Shown here in pieces: positions 1 to 5,602 of a DNA stretch of 6,096 nucleotides. Under the pieces are notes generated by a model. The model searched no databases and was not told the origin of the DNA. It saw only the letters and a program-made list of their open reading frames with translations. The stretch is from Chitinophagaceae bacterium (GTDB lineage: Bacteria > Bacteroidota > Bacteroidia > Chitinophagales > Chitinophagaceae). The stretch spans positions 6,802 to 12,897 of the forward strand of contig DMPB01000052.1 of the NCBI GenBank assembly GCA_003456175.1, given 5' to 3'. The stretch's first letter is position 1. The number at the start of each line of letters is the position of its first letter. The position numbers and the translations under genes are program-made.

Positions 1-58
1 ACACCATCCATTGCTTCAAATACATGGTTATCAAGTTTGCAATGCAAAAATGAAGTTT

Positions 59-72
59 CCTTACGGTAAATG
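59..72 (+). repeat. CCTTRCGGYAAATG repeat, copy 1
   Basis: The sequence is CCTTACGGTAAATG, a full 14-base match to the window-wide consensus. It lies outside any gene I can support, between the left edge and the terminator at 120-144. No amino-acid constraint therefore explains this copy. Confidence 0.85.
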
Positions 73-119
73 CGATTAAAATTCGACTAATCTAGCACCT
101 TAATAGACATTAAAACAAA

Positions 120-144
120 TCAGCGAGGTTTTTAGGCTCGCTGA
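120..144 (-). terminator. Rho-independent terminator of the T9SS-secreted protein gene
   Basis: TCAGCGAG (120-127) pairs perfectly with CTCGCTGA (137-144), an 8-bp GC-rich stem with a 9-base loop. Read on the minus strand, the stem is followed by ATTTGTTTTAATG, a T-rich tract. On the plus strand no T run follows. It therefore fits as terminator of the minus-strand gene whose stop codon lies about 40 bases upstream, and not of any plus-strand gene ending at the left edge. Confidence 0.75.
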
Positions 145-185
145 CGTGTCATCAAAAAGGTAAGGTAATCGAAAACTGTAAGAAA

Positions 186-2657
186 CTATTCTAATACAAT
201 TTGTTTCGTAGCATACTTAGCATCGTTAGCTTTTAAGGTTACAAAAGCTGTGATTTTACCAAAACCACTTGTACCCATATCTACATTTAGTAAATTATTA
301 CCACGCAATAAGTTGTATACTTTACTGTAAAGTACTTTACCGTTAATACCAACTACTTGTAGTGTAACTTCTCTATCTGCCTCAGCATCTACTGCAACAC
401 TAAATCGACCAATCGTTGGGTTAGGCATTACTTTAATATCCTTGCTACTTAAACTTCTATCGCTGATAATTTTCTCTTTTGTAAATGAGATATCGCCAAT
501 CTGTAAAGCCACTCTTCTGCGCTGGTTTCCAGTATTGATGATAGCTGTAAATGTTACATTCACAACATCATTCGCCTTCAAGAAATCTTTTGAAGCATCG
601 GAGATAAAGTCTTCAAAACTAATTTTATACGTTTTACTGCTAGTATCAACTTTTAATGTGTAACGGTATTGATCTTTATAACGCGTAATACCATCTTTAA
701 TTAAGCGAACCTCAATAGCTGATACACCTGAAGCCTTGGCGGTTAGTTTTAGTGTTTTGTATTCGCTAATATCCATCGGACCAGAACCCGGCTTTAAAAA
801 CTTAAATAGCGTGATGTAATCGCTACTATTAATTTCAACATCTGCCGTACGGTACAATGGCATTTCATTATCAGGATACACTCTTGTTGGGTTGTTTCTC
901 ACTTTATAATTGAGAATAGAAGTGTATGTTCTGTCTACATCCATACCCCAACCACCATCAGTTAGGTACACCATATCATGACGTACGCCATTTACATATA
1001 GCGCACCATCATACTCATAGCCGTCTTTCGTATCAATTTCTGCCAAATAGTATTTACCCATATTTCTAGTAACAGGTATCGTCATTTGGTGCAGGTTATC
1101 CGTTTCGTTATTGGCATAATCAAAACGCAATTCCATGTTAGCAGCATTACCTAAGTTATTTTGAATGTATACCAACAACTTATCTTTTACACGCTGCCCC
1201 ATGGTAACAAAAGCTTGTGGCAATGTTAAAGTATTAAGTTGCTGCACAGGGCGTACAGCTTGGAATCGGCCAATAATATCCTTAGCTAACAATACCGTAT
1301 GATGTGGTAGAGAAGCCCAAACCTGAAAGTTGTACATGGTATCTTCACGCTCGAATTCGCTAATAAGCCAGTTGGTTTGTAGTGCAAAAGCATTGCGTCC
1401 GGCTTTTTTACTCATTACGAATGCAATAGCGTATTCGATAGCACCATCGGGTTGACGTAACGTGAAACGAACAAAGTTAAAACCATTAATACGGATGCTG
1501 TCGCGGCTTAAAAGTTGAGCACCTCTGAATCGGTCGCAAATACTCTTCGTATGGCTGTATGCACGGCCACGTGTTTCAATACCTAGTACAGTAGCTCTTG
1601 GCTTACCTGTTTTAATGAAATCAGTACTGTACACATCTACCGCTGCGGTTAAGCCCACTAAGTCTGTTGGCGTAACGTTAACAGCAGAAAAACCAGTTTC
1701 TACTAGCGCATTGGTATTAGGGAAGTAATATCCGATGGTATTAACGTTATTAGTACGTTGTGCCACATCTTTCACCTTGCTGTTTGCAATGGCATTTACA
1801 TAATCAAAGCGGCGTGTTCCCTGCTTAATGCGGTTGAAATCTCTTTTTATGACCTTATCACCCATTCTTTCACTTTCTAAACCACCATTGTTGCCACCAC
1901 CTGGGGTACCTGAAGTATCAATAGAACCTGGTATGCCCGTTGTATCTACAGCCGAGAAAGGATTTACCGTAAGGTAAAATATCAAATCATTGAAATCGTT
2001 ATCGCAATCGGCACTATCACGTCTGCGATCTTCAAAACCAATTACTAAGCGGCTGGTAAGGGTATCTAAGATTTGTACGTTATGACGCTTGAGGTTCGGA
2101 TCTGATTCTGGGTTATAAGCTGGTGTTGAATACAAAATCCAACGACCTAAATCTACACCTGAACCATTCCAACCATCGGCAATAAGCACCCAACCAATGC
2201 TAGTACCGGCAGGGAAATTACCTAAGAAAACCTTGTCGCCAGGGTTCAAACCACCACCAAAGCCATTATTAGAGGCGTTGGGGAAGATAATTTTCACATT
2301 ACTGTGTGCTGGTGCTGTTAATGGCGGATTATTGGTAGGATAAGTATAGTAGCCAAGTACGTTTCTGAAGCTAGCACCCTCACTCACATAAGTTACCCAA
2401 ACATCGGCCGCTTGTAATAAATGTAAGTCACTTGGAGAATTGGCCAAATACTCTGGCTTAGTTAGCGGAACGCTAATATATTCAGGTAATGAGTTGGCAA
2501 TTCTGTCTACAAAATCTTGTGTAACAACATCGGGCGTAACCAAATAATTTGGCTTACCACCACCATCGAAGGTGCCCATGTATTGGAATTGTGCCATTGC
2601 ATTAGATGCTGCAACAGCTACCAAGGTTGTTAGCAATAAACGGTAAAATTTCATCAT
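186..2657 (-). CDS. Secreted DUF4114-like protein with T9SS type A sorting domain
   Basis: This encodes a predicted secreted or cell-surface protein of 823 residues; its activity is unknown. Residues 1-23 form a signal peptide (MMKFYRLLL, hydrophobic core, ASNAMAQ cleavage region). Residues about 150-230 resemble the DUF4114 fold: GWVLIADGWNG, then FEDR (208-211) and an acidic DCDNDFND cluster (217-224) that may bind calcium. A Gly/Ser/Thr/Pro linker (about 237-262) follows. The middle is a beta-rich body without a family I recognise. Residues about 602-728 look like a carbohydrate-binding-type beta-sandwich, with no specificity readable. Residues about 742-823 are a T9SS type A domain (MPNPTIGRF, GINGKVLYSK, RGNNLLNVDM, ending KQIVLE), implying export across the outer membrane and surface attachment or release. 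The frame extends upstream to a GTG at 2717, but that start would put 20 polar residues before the signal peptide, so I chose the ATG at 2657; the ATG at 2654 is equally possible. The gene has its own promoter and terminator and appears monocistronic. Confidence 0.88.
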   Translation of the reverse strand: MMKFYRLLLTTLVAVAASNAMAQFQYMGTFDGGGKPNYLVTPDVVTQDFVDRIANSLPEYISVPLTKPEYLANSPSDLHLLQAADVWVTYVSEGASFRNVLGYYTYPTNNPPLTAPAHSNVKIIFPNASNNGFGGGLNPGDKVFLGNFPAGTSIGWVLIADGWNGSGVDLGRWILYSTPAYNPESDPNLKRHNVQILDTLTSRLVIGFEDRRRDSADCDNDFNDLIFYLTVNPFSAVDTTGIPGSIDTSGTPGGGNNGGLESERMGDKVIKRDFNRIKQGTRRFDYVNAIANSKVKDVAQRTNNVNTIGYYFPNTNALVETGFSAVNVTPTDLVGLTAAVDVYSTDFIKTGKPRATVLGIETRGRAYSHTKSICDRFRGAQLLSRDSIRINGFNFVRFTLRQPDGAIEYAIAFVMSKKAGRNAFALQTNWLISEFEREDTMYNFQVWASLPHHTVLLAKDIIGRFQAVRPVQQLNTLTLPQAFVTMGQRVKDKLLVYIQNNLGNAANMELRFDYANNETDNLHQMTIPVTRNMGKYYLAEIDTKDGYEYDGALYVNGVRHDMVYLTDGGWGMDVDRTYTSILNYKVRNNPTRVYPDNEMPLYRTADVEINSSDYITLFKFLKPGSGPMDISEYKTLKLTAKASGVSAIEVRLIKDGITRYKDQYRYTLKVDTSSKTYKISFEDFISDASKDFLKANDVVNVTFTAIINTGNQRRRVALQIGDISFTKEKIISDRSLSSKDIKVMPNPTIGRFSVAVDAEADREVTLQVVGINGKVLYSKVYNLLRGNNLLNVDMGTSGFGKITAFVTLKANDAKYATKQIVLE
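1962..1974 (-). repeat. CCTTRCGGYAAAT repeat, copy 2
   Basis: On the minus strand this reads CCTTACGGTAAAT followed by C, so 13 of 14 consensus positions match. It lies inside the T9SS-secreted protein gene, just after the acidic DUF4114 motif, where it encodes Leu-Thr-Val-Asn read as CTT ACG GTA AAT. Confidence 0.85.
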
Positions 2658-2698
2658 AAGGGTATGTTTACGGATATGCACTGTTGATTTTACCGATA

Positions 2699-2719
2699 AT
2701 GTGCAAAATTTATGCACAT
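2699..2719. promoter_or_regulatory. Perfect 7-bp dyad (ATGTGCA-N7-TGCACAT) in the leader of the secreted-protein gene
   Basis: ATGTGCA (2699-2705) and TGCACAT (2713-2719) are exact inverted repeats around a 7-base AT-only spacer. The dyad lies between the candidate -7 element (2752-2759) and the ATG at 2657, so it would be transcribed about 25-45 bases into the message. It could be an operator for a dimeric regulator or a small mRNA hairpin. The alternative GTG start at 2717 falls inside it, one more reason to prefer the downstream ATG. No regulator is identified. Confidence 0.5.
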
Positions 2720-2751
2720 CATTTTAGGATTCCACAACTAGGCATACATTA

Positions 2752-2782
2752 CAAAGTTAGTAAACATTCTTACAACCCGAAA
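2752..2782 (-). promoter_or_regulatory. Candidate Bacteroidota promoter for the secreted-protein gene
   Basis: On the minus strand TAACTTTG (2759-2752) matches the Bacteroidota -7 consensus TAnnTTTG exactly. A TTTC (2782-2779), one base off the TTTG of the -33 element, lies 19 bases upstream in a T-rich run. Transcription would start near 2745, leaving a leader of about 90 bases before the ATG at 2657. Confidence 0.55.
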
Positions 2783-2786
2783 AAAA

Positions 2787-2817
2787 CTTGAAGAGAGTAC
2801 ACCAAACCCTATTTTCG
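2787..2817 (+). promoter_or_regulatory. Candidate Bacteroidota promoter for the exosortase-mnmH-selD operon
   Basis: CTTG (2787-2790) followed 19 bases later by TATTTTCG (2810-2817) fits the Bacteroidota -33/-7 arrangement, with one mismatch to TAnnTTTG. The start point would be near 2823, about 35 bases before the exosortase ATG. Its -33 element lies about five bases from that of the oppositely directed promoter, so the two are back to back and could be affected together. Confidence 0.45.
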
Positions 2818-2857
2818 GTTCAAGAAAAGTACGCTCAACCATATTAACGTTATCAGC

Positions 2858-3448
2858 ATGAAGGCAGAATTAGCGAGCCAACTGCGTTTGTATAAGCCCC
2901 AAATCAAATTTCTTGCACTACTTGTAGGCATTTATTGGGTGCTCGACTATGGTACTTTTTTTTGGATTGGGCTTGCAGCACCTGGCGGTAAAACCTACAG
3001 TGCTTTTGTAGAAAAACACCTCAACTATATTGCGTGGTTACGTAGCGGACTACTTTATCTTTCTAGTGTATGGGCATCGCTTTTTCAATTAGAGCATACA
3101 ACTACACTATATAGCTTACTTTTAAAAAACCACACGCAGGTGAATGTTGGTTACAGCTGTATTGGCATTGGTATGTATGCCCTCATCATCGCAGTTGGTA
3201 TTAGCTTCCCCGATAAATCGCTTAAAAGCAGATTGGCATTTATAGCCGGCATGCTATTGTTTGTGTATGTACTCAACAGCTGGCGTATTTTTTTAATTGC
3301 CCGCTTCTGGGACGATCACGTACGTTTTACCTTCAACCTCGATCATCACGATGTATTCAACTACGTTTGCTACGTTATTATTGGTATTGCCTTTTACGCC
3401 TGGCAACGTCCATCGGCTTATGTAAGTACCGCACATGGCACAGTATAA
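2858..3448 (+). CDS. Exosortase/archaeosortase-family membrane protein
   Basis: This is a predicted inner-membrane cysteine transpeptidase-like protein of 196 residues. Exosortases process C-terminal sorting tags on exported proteins or act in surface-polymer systems. The family triad is visible within membrane segments: Cys101 in VGYSCIGIGMYA, Arg143 in the NSWR motif, and His163 or His164 in DHHDVFNY. Likely membrane spans are about 15-38, 57-78, 98-116, 125-148 and 166-183. The small size fits the short Bacteroidota forms (XrtF/XrtX/XrtN-like) and not the longer proteobacterial XrtA type; I cannot assign the subclass. The ATG at 2858 is the only plausible start, about 35 bases after the candidate promoter. 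It is the first gene of an operon, and its last 14 bases overlap the start of mnmH. No substrate with a recognisable exosortase tag lies in the window: the large secreted protein next door carries a T9SS tag. The pairing with selenium-tRNA genes looks positional, not biochemical. Confidence 0.82.
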   Translation: MKAELASQLRLYKPQIKFLALLVGIYWVLDYGTFFWIGLAAPGGKTYSAFVEKHLNYIAWLRSGLLYLSSVWASLFQLEHTTTLYSLLLKNHTQVNVGYSCIGIGMYALIIAVGISFPDKSLKSRLAFIAGMLLFVYVLNSWRIFLIARFWDDHVRFTFNLDHHDVFNYVCYVIIGIAFYAWQRPSAYVSTAHGTV

Positions 3449-4505
3449 ATCCATTTCAATAGCAGATGCCTTGGTTATGCAACAAAAGGGCATCCCTCTG
3501 ATAGATGTGCGAACACCAGCAGAATATTTGCATGCCCATGTTCCCCTTGCGGTAAATGTACCCATTTTCAGCAACGAGCAAAGAGCACACATTGGTACGT
3601 TGTATAAAAAAACGAGTCGGCAGGCAGCAGTAGAGGCAGGCTTACAATATTTTGCTCCTAATATGCTTTCGTTATTGGCTACAATCAAGTCAATAACACC
3701 AATGGATTCACCGGTGATAGTGTACTGTTGGCGGGGCGGCCTACGCAGTGGCACCATGGCTTGGCTGTTACATCTTTATGGTTACGAAGTATATCAGTTA
3801 ACTGGAGGTTACAAAGCATTTCGCAACTGGGTATTAGCGCAACAACATTTACCGCAAGGTAATTTTAATGTACTTGCAGGCAATACAGGAAGTGGCAAAA
3901 CGACTTTATTACAAACATTAGCACAATCTTTTGATCAGCCGGTGCTTGATTTAGAGCAGCTAGCCAACCATCGCGGCAGCAGTTTCGGGCAGTTAGGTAT
4001 GCCGCCACAACCAAGTCAAGAGCAATTTGAAAATTTACTGGCATTTCATATACACAAACTACAAGTGCAGTACCCCAACCAGCCCATTTGGGTGGAAGAT
4101 GAAAATCAACGTGTAGGTAATGTATTTATACCGTTAGCATGGTACCAATATTTGCATCAGCAACCCACGTTTGTATTGCAAGTAGCCAAAGAACAACGGC
4201 TTCAAAACATCGTTCAAGATTATGGCATTTTTGAAGCCACCGCACTTATAGATGGCGTTATGCGTATTGAAAAACGCTTAGGTGGTATGCTCGCAAAAAC
4301 CATTGTAACCCACCTGATAAACCGCAACTATACCGAAGCTTTCGATTTGTTGTTAGACTATTACGACCGCTATTACGAGAAAGATTTACACAAACATGTT
4401 CGTCCGCAAATACCTGTAACCATTACTAACGATAACCTTACGGTAAATGCCATACAATTACTAGCACAAGCCACTGCATACTATGGAAACAACCAACAAC
4501 AATAA
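3435..4505 (+). CDS. mnmH: tRNA 2-selenouridine synthase (MnmH/SelU/YbbB)
   Basis: This enzyme replaces the sulfur of 2-thiouridine at wobble position 34 of certain tRNAs with selenium, using selenophosphate, by way of a geranylated intermediate. At 356 residues it is close to E. coli MnmH (364). Residues about 6-132 are a rhodanese domain (LIDVRTPAEY; catalytic Cys98 in VYCWRGGLRSG, equivalent to the essential Cys97 of E. coli). Residues about 145-350 are a P-loop domain with Walker A GNTGSGKT (149-156), then the family motifs DLEQLANHRGSSFG (172-185) and WVEDENQRVGNVFIP (219-233). All key residues are present, so it should be active. The ATG at 3435 overlaps the exosortase gene by 14 bases, and the 3' end overlaps selD by 23 bases, suggesting co-transcription and perhaps coupled translation. 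The next gene makes its selenium donor. Three of the seven CCTTRCGGYAAAT repeats lie in this gene. Confidence 0.96.
   Translation: MAQYKSISIADALVMQQKGIPLIDVRTPAEYLHAHVPLAVNVPIFSNEQRAHIGTLYKKTSRQAAVEAGLQYFAPNMLSLLATIKSITPMDSPVIVYCWRGGLRSGTMAWLLHLYGYEVYQLTGGYKAFRNWVLAQQHLPQGNFNVLAGNTGSGKTTLLQTLAQSFDQPVLDLEQLANHRGSSFGQLGMPPQPSQEQFENLLAFHIHKLQVQYPNQPIWVEDENQRVGNVFIPLAWYQYLHQQPTFVLQVAKEQRLQNIVQDYGIFEATALIDGVMRIEKRLGGMLAKTIVTHLINRNYTEAFDLLLDYYDRYYEKDLHKHVRPQIPVTITNDNLTVNAIQLLAQATAYYGNNQQQ
3545..3558 (+). repeat. CCTTRCGGYAAATG repeat, copy 3
   Basis: The sequence is CCTTGCGGTAAATG, inside mnmH. It encodes Leu-Ala-Val-Asn (CTT GCG GTA AAT), in the same codon phase as copies 2, 5 and 7. Confidence 0.85.
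3846..3859 (-). repeat. CCTTRCGGYAAATG repeat, copy 4
   Basis: On the minus strand this is CCTTGCGGTAAATG, all 14 bases identical to copy 3 but inverted relative to mnmH. Read in the gene's own direction it encodes His-Leu-Pro-Gln-Gly, just before the Walker A loop. The peptide is unrelated to that of the other genic copies, so shared protein sequence cannot explain it. Confidence 0.85.
4436..4449 (+). repeat. CCTTRCGGYAAATG repeat, copy 5
   Basis: The sequence is CCTTACGGTAAATG, identical to copy 1. It lies near the 3' end of mnmH and encodes Leu-Thr-Val-Asn, in a poorly conserved C-terminal part of the protein. Confidence 0.85.
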
Positions 4506-5550
4506 CCCAACATTAACAGCTTTTGCAAAGAGCAGCGGTTGCGGCTGTAAAATTGCTCCTGCTGCCTTACAAGACATCTTACAATCGCAACAACAGTTAC
4601 CTACTGAAAAGTTATTGGTGGGCAACCATACCAACGACGATGCCGCTGTATACGACTTAGGCAACGGCACCGCACTTATTGCTACTACTGATTTTTTTAC
4701 GCCCATTGTGAACGATGCTTACACCTTCGGTCGTATTGCAGCTGCTAATGCTATTAGCGATGTGTACGCCATGGGAGGCACACCCACACTAGCACTAGCT
4801 ATACTTGGTTGGCCCTTAGAAAAGCTCCCGGCCAGTGTTGCCAATCAGGTAATGGAAGGTGCAAGATACACTTGTAAGCAAGCAGGCATTCCACTTGCAG
4901 GTGGCCATAGTATTGAAAGTGCAGAACCTTTTTTTGGTCTAAGTGTGAACGGATTAGTTGCCACCCAACACATTACCACCAATAGCAATGCACAACCTGG
5001 CGATGTGTTATACCTCACCAAACCACTTGGTTCGGGAATTTTAGCTGCAGCACTGAAGCGTAATCAGATTCATGAATCGCAATACGAAACTTTAATATCA
5101 TTAACAACAGCCCTTAATCATCAGGGTATATGGATAGCGCAGCAGCAAGGTGTGCATGCCATGACAGACGTAACAGGTTTTGGCTTATTGGGACATATAA
5201 AAGAAATGGCTACATCTAACAATTTGGCAGTAACCTTGAGCTACCAGCAAATACCTATTGCAGCTGATGTTATAACATTGGTAAATGCACGTATTGTTCC
5301 CGATGCTGTATATAAAAATTGGGGTGCATATGGTAGCGATGTTCAAATGTTAAGCGACGTTCCTACGATGGAAGCATTTAACATATTATCTGACCCTCAA
5401 ACCAATGGTGGACTATTAATAGCTGTAGCTGCCAATGATGCAGCTACATTTGAAGCAGCATATGTAGCACAGTTTCAACAATCTATCTTTAAAATTGGGG
5501 CGTTTACCAATGCCGTTGTAGAGCAAAAAATAATAACGGTACAATCGTAG
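4483..5550 (+). CDS. selD: Selenide, water dikinase (selenophosphate synthase)
   Basis: SelD makes selenophosphate from selenide and ATP, the selenium donor for MnmH and, where present, for selenocysteine synthesis. At 355 residues it is near the E. coli length (347). The N-terminal active site is intact: SSGCGCKIAP with Cys20 and Lys23, matching E. coli Cys17 and Lys20. The key residue is an ordinary Cys (TGC), not selenocysteine. Further family motifs are TTDFFTPIVND (68-78), FGRIAAANAISDVYAMGG (82-99), AGGHSIES (139-146), LTKPLGSGILA (178-188), MTDVTGFGLLGH (227-238) and SDPQTNGGLL (303-312), which form the AIRS-type ATP/metal-binding fold. The ATG at 4483 is the only Met before the active site. 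The start lies within the last 23 bases of mnmH, and the overlap is low-complexity, encoding NNQQQ in one frame and TTNNNN in the other. The stop codon lies inside the terminator hairpin shared with the convergent gene. Confidence 0.97.
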   Translation: METTNNNNPTLTAFAKSSGCGCKIAPAALQDILQSQQQLPTEKLLVGNHTNDDAAVYDLGNGTALIATTDFFTPIVNDAYTFGRIAAANAISDVYAMGGTPTLALAILGWPLEKLPASVANQVMEGARYTCKQAGIPLAGGHSIESAEPFFGLSVNGLVATQHITTNSNAQPGDVLYLTKPLGSGILAAALKRNQIHESQYETLISLTTALNHQGIWIAQQQGVHAMTDVTGFGLLGHIKEMATSNNLAVTLSYQQIPIAADVITLVNARIVPDAVYKNWGAYGSDVQMLSDVPTMEAFNILSDPQTNGGLLIAVAANDAATFEAAYVAQFQQSIFKIGAFTNAVVEQKIITVQS

Positions 5551-5569
5551 TTACGCTTGCACCGTTATT
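5525..5569 (-). terminator. Terminator hairpin over the selD stop, serving the convergent surface-protein gene
   Basis: AATAACGGT (5532-5540) pairs perfectly with ACCGTTATT (5561-5569). Inside it CAA/TTG and CGT/ACG continue the stem with two single mismatches around an AGTT loop (5549-5552). On the minus strand the stem is followed by ATTTTTT (5531-5525), a good termination tract about 35 bases after the surface-protein stop. The left arm is the last coding part of selD, and its TAG (5548-5550) lies within the hairpin. On the plus strand few T residues follow, so termination of the selD operon here is plausible but weaker. Confidence 0.7.
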
Positions 5570-5579
5570 TGCCGTAAGG
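5566..5579 (-). repeat. CCTTRCGGYAAAT repeat, copy 6
   Basis: On the minus strand this reads CCTTACGGCAAATA, matching 13 consensus bases with A in place of the final G. It lies between the two convergent genes and overlaps the right arm of the terminator hairpin by four bases. Confidence 0.85.
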
Positions 5580-5602
5580 CTATGTTAATATTGGATTTGC
5601 TG

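Larger units (their letters stand above)
1..185. other. Intergenic region without a supportable gene
   Basis: I see no complete gene here. All three plus frames are open at the left edge and close at 51-53 (TGA), 67-69 (TAA) and 77-79 (TAA), so the tail of a plus-strand gene could end here, but none of the short peptides is recognisable. On the minus strand an ATG at 25-23 opens a frame that runs off the left edge after eight codons, too short to judge. The region holds one copy of the CCTTRCGGYAAAT repeat (59-72) and the terminator hairpin at 120-144. Confidence 0.5.

Noticed and set aside
1..79. A 3' gene fragment at the left edge.
   Set aside because: All three plus frames are open to the edge and each gives a short peptide without recognisable sequence, so no frame can be preferred.
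442..663. A plus-strand open frame of 73 codons inside the secreted-protein gene.
   Set aside because: It is antisense to the beta-sandwich and T9SS region, which is clearly coding on the minus strand. It has no start signal or promoter.
2658..2717. A 20-residue N-terminal extension of the secreted protein from a GTG start at 2717.
   Set aside because: It would place polar and basic residues before a clear signal peptide, and the GTG lies inside a perfect dyad in the leader. The ATG at 2657 gives a normal signal peptide.
2778..2824. Inverted pairs CCGAAAA/TTTTCGG and CTTGAA/TTCAAG in the promoter gap.
   Set aside because: The two pairs interleave and do not nest, so they cannot form one stem. 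They overlap A/T runs of the promoter elements and may be chance.
3293..3757. A minus-strand open frame of 154 codons.
   Set aside because: It lies antisense across the exosortase/mnmH junction, both strongly supported by catalytic motifs. It has no recognisable domain.
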